This document shows, one piece after another, positions 7,870 through 16,051 of a DNA stretch of 40,131 nucleotides. The notes beneath the pieces are model-generated. The model ran no database searches. It saw only the letters and a program-made list of their open reading frames with translations, and had not been told where the DNA came from. Made by a program: the position numbers and the translations under genes. Every line of letters starts with the position of its first letter. Position 1 is the first letter of the stretch. The stretch is from an uncultured Erysipelotrichaceae bacterium (GTDB lineage: Bacteria; Bacillota_I; Bacilli_A; RF39; UBA660): the NCBI GenBank assembly GCA_902795215.1, contig CADBKG010000021.1, forward strand, positions 1-40,131. Direction: 5' to 3'.

Positions 7870-10800
7870 TTAAGGTTCATTACCACCAATATCAGTCTCA
7901 CTAGTATCAATGATATAAGGATTATTCTTGCTTCCATCGCCATCCGTATATTCAATTTCTGGTTTTAAAGAAATAACAGGTCGGACACCTAAACTATAAT
8001 AGACATAATCATTGCTTATTCCACCACCACTTATTATAGTATTTGTTGCACGGGCTAATCGCTCAAAACCTGATGGAGAACCTAACCAATATTTCTGTCC
8101 AGTGTTTCTAAGATAATTACTCAATAATTTTAGTTCTGGTCCAGTAGGAAGTCCAATTGAATATGTAAGTTTTGCTTTTTCATTAAATATATTAAAACTA
8201 TCTGTTTCGTTTGAACATTTTAAATCTTCGTTATTTGCATTAAATAACAAAGAATCCATAATACTACCTCCATTTGGATTCCAACCTGCAAATGTTTTTA
8301 TATTTCTACTATAGCAGAAAACCGGATTCTCTAAAAAGTTGTTATATGAAGATAAGTTTTCAGAATACCATGCATCAATTTTTGCTTTTATTATTGATTC
8401 TGCAACATTAATATCATCTGCGTGTAACATCTCATTTAAGGCATCTTCTACCGTCTTTCCTTCTTTTAATGTAATATATACTGCTTCCTTATTATTATGC
8501 AACCCATATATGTATTTTATTTCTTTACAAATCCCAGTTGTATTAAAACATGTATAGTGATTATTGTTTATTGTATTATATTTTGCATGCCAATCCCAAA
8601 ACTGTACCTTGTTGGCTAAATTAGTATCTTTTAATATATATTCATATTCTCCGGATTCTTCATTTAAAATATAATCAAAATCATTTGCATATATATAATT
8701 GTTTGCTAAATCTTCATAATTATATGTTAAAACAGCAGTATTAGTTATATACAGTGGGTTTATACACGGATTAGAACCAATACACAAATATTTGTTTTTA
8801 CTATCAGAATATTTTGATACCCATTCTGATTTTCTAAATTCATTTACTTCAGTAGAAGATGTTATTATATATTTATTATCTTCATTTATGCGATAGCCAT
8901 CTCCTATATAAAACATAGGGTTAACATCATCAAGTGTTTGCCCACTTGATAAAGCTAAAAAATATATATATTCTCCTGTTACGCCTACTACATATCTTAT
9001 GCTTCCAGCGGTCTGATTGGGATTAGTACCAGAAAATGTATATGTGCCTTTAAGTACTTCATTACAATTTCCGGAATTAATACATTCTTCAGCAGTAAAT
9101 CGTTCATCTTCATCTGTTTCGGGATTATCATATAATTTATATCTATTTGAAACACTTTGATTATATTCATATTCTTTAGAAAAATAATGTGCTTTATTTA
9201 TAGTTGTTCTTTGTAAAACAATCGTTTGTTGTGATAGGTTTAAATAATTATATGAATATATTTTATTATACATATAGCCAACATAAGCCAATGAAGTCAT
9301 ATTATCATTATATTTACTAGTCCCTATTTGTTGTGCTGTTCCTGTATTATTACATGTTCCACTAGAATCAGGAATGCCATTATATAAGAGTTTAACTCCT
9401 CCAGTATCGGTAGTACGTAGTATTTGCCAACAGAAACCACCAAATATTACATTAAACTTATTTAATATTTCTTCCGCTTGCTGATTAGCAATAGTTCCAT
9501 TTGTAGATGTAGTTGTATAGTGATATATCTTTTCTGTCCCACTTCTGTCATATGCATCTGCATGTTCTCCTGTATATTCTTGTGCATATGTTCCAATCTT
9601 AGCTTCATTTTCAATTACTTTATATAAAGTGGTTTTTTCATTTATTTTTCCATCCATTGATTTATTAATAGATTGTCTTGTCCATATAGCACGGATATGC
9701 ACATCACTTTCAGGCATTATAAATGTATCATCGTTAATTTTAGTTACATTCTCTTCTATATCCCATCCTTTAAATTCATAACCAGCGCAAGAAAGAGTTG
9801 TATCTTTTTTAGTTACATTATCAAATACAAAGTGATTTTCACTTTCTATTTCTTCCAAATTACATTCTGCAGGAGTATTTACATCATAATAAACATCATA
9901 GTTATTTTTTAGTATTGGTGTATCTGTACTTGTTGTTTCTTTTTCTGTATTTATTTTATATTCTATTTCTGTTTTCTTGTTTGTTTGGTATAAACCCTTT
10001 GTATTTTGATACTCTTCTTTTAGTTTTAATCTTATTTTTAATGTTTCTTCTGTTCCTGTTATATATGAATTATTGGCAAATCTCCATGTTATTTTATTAT
10101 TATCTACTGTTATACTTCCTTTTGTTGGTGTATTTGTTTCTATTTCAAAATATTCATCATCTATATAATCAATTACACTTAGTTTTTCATACGATTCTGG
10201 ACTAACTGTTGCTTCAAATAATATGTTATTTAATGTATCCATGTTTGCAACCCATTGACCATCTGATATGTTTTTTGTATCAGAGGCTGTTTTTCCTTTT
10301 TCATATTCAACTGCATTTAATGTCATATATGGATGCTGTTCTTTTAATGAGTCATATACTCCTTTTGTTGCACCTGCGTTTTCTGTTGGACTACCATCTG
10401 TCATAAATAATACTACCAAATCTTTTCCTGTTTCTTTATTATAATCTGAAAGTATTTCTTCTATGCTTTTATATGCTAGGTAGTAATTGGTTGAGTCTTC
10501 TGTTGATATACTATTTATTGTTTCTAGTAATTCTTCTTTATTATTTGAAAGTGGTGATATTATTCTTGATTCACTTGCGAATGTAATAAGACCCACTTTG
10601 TTATCTTCATCTTTATCTAGTACGTATTCTATAAGTTCAGAGGCATCTTCTTTTACTTTATCTAGCTTTTCGCCTTCCATAGAACCAGACACGTCAAATA
10701 CAAGCACGATATCTTTTTTGTTGTCTCCTGTTTTTCTTATTGTTTCTAGTTTTAAATCTAGTTCTGCTTCTGTTTTGCTTACCCAGTGTGCTTCCTTAGT

Positions 10801-11025
10801 TAATTTTATTGAACCTTCGTTATCATAATCATCTGTTGTTATTTCTACTTTTGATACTGGAGTATTACCACTAAATAATTTTCTTGCAGTTGTTTTTATA
10901 AAATTCTCTTTTGGTATGATTAATGCAACTAATAAAAATATAATTATTGGCATTACAAAAAGAACTAATTTTTTAGTTAGTTTTAATTGCCTATTATTAG
11001 TTGTCTTTTTATTATCCTTTTTCAT
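7870..11025 (-). CDS. large vWA-domain surface protein with InlB-like repeat, about 1051 aa
   Basis: An N-terminal basic stretch and one hydrophobic helix (residues about 20-38) anchor the protein; there is no LPXTG sorting signal. A vWA domain follows (about 105-270) with DVSGS and TDGSP metal-site motifs. Around 380-450 is an InlB-type repeat (YDVYYDVNTPAECNLEEIE, then GYEFKGWDI and VHIRAIWTR). The long C-terminal part contains GGFCWQILRTTDTGGVKLLY and ends with YWLGSP...GVRPVISLK...DGDGSKNNPY, a pattern of extracellular modules in gut Bacillota. The likely role is adhesion or binding of host or cell-wall material. A paralogue starts at the other end of the window (37588). An ATG at 11037 is in frame, but it lies only 4 bp after a TATAAT, so the ATG at 11025 is preferred. 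Confidence 0.87.
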   Translation of the reverse strand: MKKDNKKTTNNRQLKLTKKLVLFVMPIIIFLLVALIIPKENFIKTTARKLFSGNTPVSKVEITTDDYDNEGSIKLTKEAHWVSKTEAELDLKLETIRKTGDNKKDIVLVFDVSGSMEGEKLDKVKEDASELIEYVLDKDEDNKVGLITFASESRIISPLSNNKEELLETINSISTEDSTNYYLAYKSIEEILSDYNKETGKDLVVLFMTDGSPTENAGATKGVYDSLKEQHPYMTLNAVEYEKGKTASDTKNISDGQWVANMDTLNNILFEATVSPESYEKLSVIDYIDDEYFEIETNTPTKGSITVDNNKITWRFANNSYITGTEETLKIRLKLKEEYQNTKGLYQTNKKTEIEYKINTEKETTSTDTPILKNNYDVYYDVNTPAECNLEEIESENHFVFDNVTKKDTTLSCAGYEFKGWDIEENVTKINDDTFIMPESDVHIRAIWTRQSINKSMDGKINEKTTLYKVIENEAKIGTYAQEYTGEHADAYDRSGTEKIYHYTTTSTNGTIANQQAEEILNKFNVIFGGFCWQILRTTDTGGVKLLYNGIPDSSGTCNNTGTAQQIGTSKYNDNMTSLAYVGYMYNKIYSYNYLNLSQQTIVLQRTTINKAHYFSKEYEYNQSVSNRYKLYDNPETDEDERFTAEECINSGNCNEVLKGTYTFSGTNPNQTAGSIRYVVGVTGEYIYFLALSSGQTLDDVNPMFYIGDGYRINEDNKYIITSSTEVNEFRKSEWVSKYSDSKNKYLCIGSNPCINPLYITNTAVLTYNYEDLANNYIYANDFDYILNEESGEYEYILKDTNLANKVQFWDWHAKYNTINNNHYTCFNTTGICKEIKYIYGLHNNKEAVYITLKEGKTVEDALNEMLHADDINVAESIIKAKIDAWYSENLSSYNNFLENPVFCYSRNIKTFAGWNPNGGSIMDSLLFNANNEDLKCSNETDSFNIFNEKAKLTYSIGLPTGPELKLLSNYLRNTGQKYWLGSPSGFERLARATNTIISGGGISNDYVYYSLGVRPVISLKPEIEYTDGDGSKNNPYIIDTSETDIGGNEP

Positions 11026-11041
11026 ATATTCTACCATTTTA

Positions 11042-11070
11042 ATTATATCACAATTGTTTAGTCATTAAAA
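11042..11070 (-). promoter_or_regulatory. possible promoter of the large vWA protein gene
   Basis: Minus strand: -10 TATAAT (11042-11047), 17-bp spacer, weak -35 TTTTAA (11065-11070). If used, transcription would begin at about the ATG at 11037, leaving either a leaderless message or a very short leader to ATG 11025. Confidence 0.4.
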
Positions 11071-11082
11071 GCATTTTATAAA

Positions 11083-11109
11083 TAAAAAAGCAACTAACTT
11101 GTAGTTGCT
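11083..11109 (-). terminator. intrinsic terminator of the TasA-like gene
   Basis: Stem AGCAACTA (11089-11096) with TAGTTGCT (11102-11109), five-base loop, then TTTTTTATT on the minus strand. The hairpin includes the stop codon of the gene. Confidence 0.85.
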
Positions 11110-11675
11110 ACCATTCTTATTTTACTTTCCCATGTTTTATTTGCTGCGTTTTCTATAGTGGCAGTTTCTATAATCCATGTATATAAATTATAATTATCTT
11201 GTGCACCACCCGCAAGTGATTTATTTGATACAAGAGTATAAGCGTTTGTATAACCATCTGTTTCTGGAGTTGCAGAAGTATATTCTGTTAGAGTTTTTGT
11301 TGAATTATTAAAATAAGTTCTAACCAAACTATCTGCAAGTGTACTATCTGATTTAATTTCTAATATCAAATCATATTTTGCTGTAGTTGTTCCATTATTT
11401 TTAACTGCAAATGTATAAGGTGTAGTTGCTTTTCCTTCAGTATCAGTAAGTGGATAAGTATTAGTTAAATTGATACCAGAACTTTGACTAATTAGTTCAA
11501 CATCAGCTTTATTATTTTTAGCTCTACCTGTTAATGTAAAAATATCTCCTGTTTTATAAATTGTTTGGAAGAATGCAAAAGACAATGAAATAAATGATAT
11601 TATAAATGCACCTACTAATATAATATATAATTTCTTGTTCTTTTTTTCTTCGCTTTGTGGAACATTATTATTCAT
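11094..11675 (-). CDS. exported TasA-like/biofilm-type protein, 193 aa (tentative)
   Basis: A cytoplasmic polar start (EEKKNKK) is followed by one hydrophobic helix (residues about 17-36) ending SLSFAFF, then GDIFTLTGRAKNNKADVEL. This helix-then-(A/F)F-x-...-G-x(2)-L-T-G layout, together with a beta-rich, Thr/Asn/Ser-rich exterior (TPYTFAVKNNGTTTAKYDL), resembles TasA/camelysin-type matrix or coat proteins, in which a 'functional group, then continued by a neutral ENNG-like' strand repeats. No catalytic motif is present. It has a good AGGTGAT ribosome binding site and its own terminator, and lies upstream of the large vWA protein, so both may belong to the cell surface. Function not established. 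Confidence 0.5.
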   Translation of the reverse strand: MNNNVPQSEEKKNKKLYIILVGAFIISFISLSFAFFQTIYKTGDIFTLTGRAKNNKADVELISQSSGINLTNTYPLTDTEGKATTPYTFAVKNNGTTTAKYDLILEIKSDSTLADSLVRTYFNNSTKTLTEYTSATPETDGYTNAYTLVSNKSLAGGAQDNYNLYTWIIETATIENAANKTWESKIRMVATTS

Positions 11676-11750
11676 ACACTATCACCTACTATAATAATTT
11701 TAACCTATATTTTAAAATTTCGCAATAATTAAACAAACAAAATATGTAAA

Positions 11751-12629
11751 CTATTCAAGATTATCAATAAAATTTTGAAATTCTTCTGGAAGTGGTGCTT
11801 CAAAATACATATTTTCTTTTGTAATTGGATGAACAAATTCTAAACTTTTCGCATGTAAGAATTGACCAAAATCTGTGCATTTATCATTTGTATAAACAGG
11901 ATCATTATAAACAGGATAACCTATATATTTCATATGAACTCTTATTTGGTGAGTTCTTCCTGTTTCAAGTCTTAAACTTACTAAAGTATAATTATTATAT
12001 CTTTTTATTACTTTTAAATGAGTAATCGCATTTTTTGAATTTTTATCAGTTACATCCATTTTTAATCTATTATGTTCGTTTCTTCCAATTGGTGCATCTA
12101 TAATAGCAGTATTATTTGGATATACTCCTTTAAGCAAGGCAATATATTCTCTTTTAATTGTTTTTGTTTTAAATCCTTGAGACAAAATTTCATGAACTTT
12201 ATCGTTTTTAGCAATTAATAAAACACCTGACGTATCTTTATCAATTCTATGAACAATACCTGGTCTAAAAGAATTATTAGACAGATCTTTTGTATGATTA
12301 ATTAAAGCATTTACAAGCGTATGAGAAGTATTTCCGTTACCAGGATGAACTACCATACCAGATGGTTTATTCACTACTATTATGTAATCATCTTCAAAAA
12401 GTATATCAAGATCTATATCTTCTCCTTCAAGAGTAAGTGGTTTGACATAATCATCAGGCACAAAAACTTTATCACCTATATTTACTTTATAGCTTGCTTT
12501 TTCTAGTTTATTATTTACTAAAATAAGGTTTTCTGATAGCATTTTTGAAACTATACTTCTTGAATAATCAGTGTTTTCGCTTATAAATTTATCTAATCTT
12601 TCTTTACTATCATTTACTACTAACTCCAT
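11751..12629 (-). CDS. rluD: RluD-family 23S rRNA pseudouridine synthase, 292 aa
   Basis: An N-terminal S4 RNA-binding domain (residues 1-60: RLDKFISEN...SRSIVSKML) precedes the RluA/RluD catalytic domain with the signature GIVHRIDKDTSGVLL, whose Asp is the catalytic nucleophile that isomerises uridine to pseudouridine in large-subunit rRNA. The later RTHQIRVHMKYIGYPVYND segment is also characteristic. Length is typical. The gene overlaps the end of lspA by 20 bp, the same lspA-rluD (ylyB) pair seen in Bacillus. Its exact target uridines cannot be read from sequence. Confidence 0.93.
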   Translation of the reverse strand: MELVVNDSKERLDKFISENTDYSRSIVSKMLSENLILVNNKLEKASYKVNIGDKVFVPDDYVKPLTLEGEDIDLDILFEDDYIIVVNKPSGMVVHPGNGNTSHTLVNALINHTKDLSNNSFRPGIVHRIDKDTSGVLLIAKNDKVHEILSQGFKTKTIKREYIALLKGVYPNNTAIIDAPIGRNEHNRLKMDVTDKNSKNAITHLKVIKRYNNYTLVSLRLETGRTHQIRVHMKYIGYPVYNDPVYTNDKCTDFGQFLHAKSLEFVHPITKENMYFEAPLPEEFQNFIDNLE

Positions 12630-13083
12630 CTTTTTCTCCTTTAATTAAATCTATTATTAAAATAATTACTCCAATTACTATAAAACTATCTGCTAGATTA
12701 AATACAGGATAATGAAAACCAAAAATATTAAAATCAAGAAAGTCTCTTACATATCCTAAAAATAATCTATCTATTAAATTACCAAGTATTCCTCCATATA
12801 TAAGACCAAATGCTATATTATTTAATTTACTTTCTTTAAAATCTTTCATCATGTATAAAAGGAATAATATAGAAATAATACTAACTATTATTAAAAATAC
12901 TTTTGACCCATCAAACAAACTAAATGCTGCGCCTTCATTAAATACATTTGTTAATTTAAAAAAACTGCCAAGTATTTTGATCGACTCATTTTCTTTTAAA
13001 TTAGTGTTTATTACTATTTTTGATATTTGATCTAGTATTAAAGATAAAAAAATAATAGATTGTATTTTTTTATTTAGTTTCAT
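12610..13083 (-). CDS. lspA: lipoprotein signal peptidase II (LspA)
   Basis: A 157-aa protein with four hydrophobic segments and both conserved aspartyl catalytic motifs, GNLIDR (about 109-114) and VFNLADSFI (about 128-136), plus the early LDQISK motif. It cleaves the signal peptide of diacylglyceryl-modified prolipoproteins at the outer face of the cytoplasmic membrane, and so would mature the vWA lipoprotein encoded at 6164-7765. Start ATG after GGTGGG. It is coupled to the overlapping rluD. Confidence 0.96.
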   Translation of the reverse strand: MKLNKKIQSIIFLSLILDQISKIVINTNLKENESIKILGSFFKLTNVFNEGAAFSLFDGSKVFLIIVSIISILFLLYMMKDFKESKLNNIAFGLIYGGILGNLIDRLFLGYVRDFLDFNIFGFHYPVFNLADSFIVIGVIILIIDLIKGEKDGVSSK

Positions 13084-13107
13084 TTTCCCACCAAGTAAAT
13101 TATACTA

Positions 13108-13338
13108 TTATTTTATTAAATCGACAAGTATAACGTCTGTTCCAAATTTGACAATCTGACTAAATTTTATGTTTGTTTCACTATTAAATCCAGTATATCT
13201 TTTTAATAGTTTTGATGGTTCTACAACTAAATATTCTATTTCCCCATTTTCACCAACTATTAAATCACTGATTCTTCCAAGTCTTTTTCCATCTTTAGTA
13301 TTAACGATGTCTTTTGTTTGCAAATCACTCATTCGCAT
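13108..13338 (-). CDS. YlmC/YmxH-type PRC-barrel protein, 76 aa
   Basis: A single small PRC-barrel: MRMSDLQTKDIVNTKDGKR, then LGRISDLIVGENGEI and a beta-rich end (FSQIVKFGTDVILVDL). YlmC/YmxH proteins of this size are found beside sporulation sigma genes in many spore formers; their molecular role is unclear. A GTG at 13347 is in frame but it is part of the TAGGTGAA ribosome binding site, so ATG 13338 is chosen. It follows sigG by 24 bp and is probably cotranscribed with it. Confidence 0.85.
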   Translation of the reverse strand: MRMSDLQTKDIVNTKDGKRLGRISDLIVGENGEIEYLVVEPSKLLKRYTGFNSETNIKFSQIVKFGTDVILVDLIK

Positions 13339-13362
13339 ATAATTCACCTAAATAATTATATG

Positions 13363-14133
13363 TTATTCCATTAGTTTTTTAACATTTTTAATTGCATTTT
13401 TCTCTATTCTAGATACTTGTGCTTGGCTAATACTAAGTTTTTCTGCGATTTCGTTTTGAGTACTTCCTATAATATATCTATCTATTAGTACTTCTCTTTC
13501 TCTTTCTTTGATTTTCTTTAAAGCTTCCTTTAATGCTATTAAATCTTCTTTTGGAATACTTTTTTTATCAGCGATTTGATCTATTAAATATATAGTATTA
13601 TCGCCACTTTCATATATAGGTTCATCAATTGAAGATGGTTCATCCAGGGATGAAAGCGCCATTTTTATATCGTATTCACTTATGTTTAAAGCTTTACATA
13701 TTTCGTTTAAAGTTGGTTCTATTCCATATAATAGCATGTACTCTTCTTTAAACTTCATTATATTATAAGCAGTATCTCTAATACTTCTAGCTATTCTAAG
13801 ACTTGTGTTTGTTCTAATAAGCCTTTTAACTTCCCCAAGTATAAGTGGTACTGCATAAGTTGAAAACATAACTCCAAAACTTAAATCAAAATTATCAACT
13901 GCTTTTATTAAGCCAACACACCCTACTTGAAATAAGTCATTCATATCTATATTTTTATATCTATATTTGCTTACAATGCTTAAAACTAATTTTAAATTAC
14001 CTTTTACAATTGCATTTTTAGCTTCTTTATCACCTTCTTGATACTTTTTAAATAATTCTATCATTTCATCATTAGATAGTACCTCTAAATTATTGGTATC
14101 TATTCCATTTATATCTACTTTAAACTTACTCAA
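13363..14133 (-). CDS. sigG: sporulation sigma factor sigma-G
   Basis: A 256-aa sigma-70-family factor that directs late gene expression in the forespore. The N-terminal KVDINGIDTNNLEVLS matches the sigma-G-specific start; region 2 reads DLFQVGCVGLIKAVDNFD and STYAVPLILGEVKR, and region 4.2 ends EKLSISQAQVSRIEKNA. It follows sigE after 47 bp in the canonical spoIIGA-sigE-sigG order. The start codon is TTG (14131-14133), which is required because the N-terminal motif begins there and AGGGGG precedes it by 7 bases. That ribosome binding site lies within a strong hairpin (14136-14168), suggesting poor translation from sigE read-through transcripts. I see no convincing sigma-F/G promoter in the short gap. 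Confidence 0.95.
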   Translation of the reverse strand: MSKFKVDINGIDTNNLEVLSNDEMIELFKKYQEGDKEAKNAIVKGNLKLVLSIVSKYRYKNIDMNDLFQVGCVGLIKAVDNFDLSFGVMFSTYAVPLILGEVKRLIRTNTSLRIARSIRDTAYNIMKFKEEYMLLYGIEPTLNEICKALNISEYDIKMALSSLDEPSSIDEPIYESGDNTIYLIDQIADKKSIPKEDLIALKEALKKIKEREREVLIDRYIIGSTQNEIAEKLSISQAQVSRIEKNAIKNVKKLME

Positions 14134-14135
14134 AT

Positions 14136-14168
14136 AAAAACCCCCTCGAATATATGTTGGGGATTTTT
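14136..14168 (-). promoter_or_regulatory. hairpin burying the sigG ribosome binding site (also terminator-like)
   Basis: On the minus strand AAAAATCCCC (complement of 14159-14168) pairs over 10 bp (one T-G) with GGGGGTTTTT (complement of 14136-14145), loop 13 nt. The 3' arm contains the sigG Shine-Dalgarno AGGGGG and is followed by a T-rich run, so the structure could both attenuate transcription from sigE and block translation of sigG. A comparable sigG leader stem-loop is known in Bacillus subtilis. Confidence 0.75.
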
Positions 14169-14180
14169 AAATAATATTAT

Positions 14181-14870
14181 TCAATTTGTTTTCATAACGC
14201 TTTTAAGTTTTCTAATTACTTTTTTTTCTATTCTAGATATATATGACTGACTTATACCTAGTTTTTCAGCGACTTCTTTTTGAGTATACTCATTTGTATT
14301 TTCAAGTCCATATCTCATAATCATTATTTCTTTATCTCTTTTTGGTAAATTATCAAGTTCTTTTTTTAAAAGTTCTTTATCAAATTTAGTTGCAATTTCA
14401 TTATGAACAACTTCTTCATCAGTCCCTGTTATATCTTCAAGTCTTAATTCATTACCATCGCCATCATAGTTTAAGGCATCTTCAAAACTAACTTCACCTT
14501 TTCTGTTTTTATTCTTTCTAATAAACATGAGTATTTCATTTGTAATACACCTTGAGGCATAAGTTGCAAGTCTTATATTTTTATCTATTTTATAAGTTGA
14601 TATACCTTTAATTAACCCAAGAGTTCCTATACTTACCAAATCTTCTAAGTCATATCCTGTTGTTTGATATTTTTTAGCAAGGAATACAACTAATCTTAAA
14701 TTATGCTCTATAAGCTTATTTCTGGCATTTATATCACCACTTTTACATCTAATAAGAGCATCTAATTCTTCTTCTTTTTTTAGTGGTGGCGGAAGTGTTT
14801 CTGCATTACCAATAAAGAAGACATCGCTATATTTTCTTTTTAAATATTTTATTATTTTTTTTAAAATCAT
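14181..14870 (-). CDS. sigE: sporulation sigma factor sigma-E (pro-form)
   Basis: A 229-aa sigma factor of the mother cell. The hydrophobic/basic N-terminal pro-sequence (MILKKIIKYLKRKYSDVFF) runs into IGNAETLPPPLKKEEE, the same arrangement as B. subtilis pro-sigma-E, whose first residues keep it at the membrane until SpoIIGA removes them; here the pro-part is somewhat shorter. Regions 2 (DLVSIGTLGLIKGISTYK, ATYASRCITNEILMFIRK) and 4 (EVAEKLGISQSYISRIEKK) are complete. It overlaps spoIIGA by 4 bp (ATGA), so the protease and its substrate are translationally coupled. The gene ends in TGA. Confidence 0.96.
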   Translation of the reverse strand: MILKKIIKYLKRKYSDVFFIGNAETLPPPLKKEEELDALIRCKSGDINARNKLIEHNLRLVVFLAKKYQTTGYDLEDLVSIGTLGLIKGISTYKIDKNIRLATYASRCITNEILMFIRKNKNRKGEVSFEDALNYDGDGNELRLEDITGTDEEVVHNEIATKFDKELLKKELDNLPKRDKEIMIMRYGLENTNEYTQKEVAEKLGISQSYISRIEKKVIRKLKSVMKTN

Positions 14871-15622
14871 ATATTCTCCATCCTAGCATTTAATAGTACT
14901 TCGCATCCATCTATATGAAAACTAAAATCACTTAATCCAATTAATACTTTGTTATATTCTTTTTCATTAATATAAACCTTATTTGGTTTAAAACAATATA
15001 ATATTCCATTATGATTAAGAGCGCTATAATATACCGGGAAAAGTTTGAGCTTTTTATAAGATATATAACTTTTTTCAATCAAAATTATTGGTTTATTACC
15101 ATATGGGCTAATTAATTTATTACCACTATCTAAATATCCTACTCCATTAAATATATTACTCTCATATTCTATTTTAACTCTATATCTGTTGTTATAATTA
15201 TTTTTTTGTTTTATTAAAAATTTACAATAGATTATAAAGAATATAAGTGAAGTTATTAATAATAGCAGATACTTTATTCCAAGTCTTAAATTTATTTTAA
15301 AGTTTTCTACCATAAAATATAAAAAACCACCTAATATTATTCCACATAAAAACATATAAATAACATTATATAGTGTATATTTAATATTTCTATATCTAAA
15401 AGCAATTATTACCATTATTATTGCCATAAATAGTTTTATAGTAAATCCAATTACTTTTGATACATTTATAAATAGAAATAGTAAACTAAATTCTCCAAAT
15501 AAAGAACTAAATATTACTCTTTTAATAGTTGAATTTCTTTTTAGTAAAATATCACACATTAAAAGAATACAAAAATCATATATAAAGTTTATTATAAATA
15601 TCAAATCTATATAAATAGTCAT
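14867..15622 (-). CDS. spoIIGA: SpoIIGA, membrane aspartic protease processing pro-sigma-E
   Basis: A 251-aa protein with about five hydrophobic segments in the first 140 residues and a soluble C-terminal domain carrying GYLDSGNKL, the Asp-(Ser/Thr)-Gly-Asn motif of retropepsin-like aspartic proteases. In Bacillus it sits in the septal membrane and, on a signal (SpoIIR) from the forespore, cleaves pro-sigma-E. The position directly before sigE supports the call. Length is a little below the B. subtilis protein. Start ATG after GGTGATTCG; a TATAAT-like sequence lies 15-20 bp upstream (15638-15643) inside the preceding terminator, without a clear -35. Confidence 0.94.
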   Translation of the reverse strand: MTIYIDLIFIINFIYDFCILLMCDILLKRNSTIKRVIFSSLFGEFSLLFLFINVSKVIGFTIKLFMAIIMVIIAFRYRNIKYTLYNVIYMFLCGIILGGFLYFMVENFKINLRLGIKYLLLLITSLIFFIIYCKFLIKQKNNYNNRYRVKIEYESNIFNGVGYLDSGNKLISPYGNKPIILIEKSYISYKKLKLFPVYYSALNHNGILYCFKPNKVYINEKEYNKVLIGLSDFSFHIDGCEVLLNARMENI

Positions 15623-15640
15623 CGAATCACCAAAGTTATT

Positions 15641-15670
15641 ATAAAAAAAAGAGACATATTATTATGTCTC
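15641..15670 (-). terminator. intrinsic terminator of the rimM-trmD-15677 unit
   Basis: Stem GAGACATA (15651-15658) with TATGTCTC (15663-15670), four-base loop, followed by TTTTTTTTATAA on the minus strand. It separates the rimM-trmD unit from spoIIGA. Confidence 0.85.
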
Positions 15671-15676
15671 TTTTTG

Positions 15677-16048
15677 TCATCTTCCTTTGCCTTGACTGAT
15701 TTTTTCTGTAATAGCTCTTGTTTCCATTGTTTCAAGTTTATCATAGTATGAATTTAATTCAGAATTTGTAAACATATTTGGATTTTCTGCAAGAAGTATT
15801 TGCATTTCTTCTATCCCTGCAGATAGTAGATGTCCTCCTTCATCATCATCCTCATTATTTTCTAAAAACATAAATAAATTAAATAGGTTATTCATTTTTT
15901 TATCTGTTTTTTTCTTAAATATGCTTGATTTTAATGTATTATTAAATATGGTAATTGTCATTTTTTTAGTAATACTATAACCATCAATAAATTTTGGCTT
16001 CTTTTTGAATTTGAATTTTTCTTTTGACTTTGTAAGTATATATTTCAT
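15677..16048 (-). CDS. hypothetical protein, 123 aa
   Basis: Not recognised. The first 55 residues are strongly basic (KSKEKFKFKKKPKF and similar), followed by a hydrophobic NNLFNLFMFLE stretch, an acidic patch ENNEDDDEGG and a helical tail. The basic start would suit nucleic-acid or ribosome binding, but that is only inference. It begins 3 bp after trmD and ends in TGA before a strong terminator, so it is the last gene of the rimM-trmD operon, in the place where rplS is found in most bacteria; it bears no resemblance to ribosomal protein L19. Confidence 0.75.
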   Translation of the reverse strand: MKYILTKSKEKFKFKKKPKFIDGYSITKKMTITIFNNTLKSSIFKKKTDKKMNNLFNLFMFLENNEDDDEGGHLLSAGIEEMQILLAENPNMFTNSELNSYYDKLETMETRAITEKISQGKGR

Positions 16049-16051
16049 ATT

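Noticed and set aside
9673..10828. Plus-strand open frames opposite the large vWA gene
   Set aside because: They are hydrophobic or Ser-rich translations antisense to a clearly coding minus-strand gene, with no ribosome sites.
14134..14180. Sigma-F/G promoter between sigE and sigG
   Set aside because: TGAATA and CATATATT are present, but the spacing (21 bp) is too long for the known consensus.
15671..15681. Possible Spo0A box before spoIIGA (TTTGTCATC)
   Set aside because: Only seven of nine positions match and the sequence overlaps the upstream gene's stop; too weak in AT-rich DNA.
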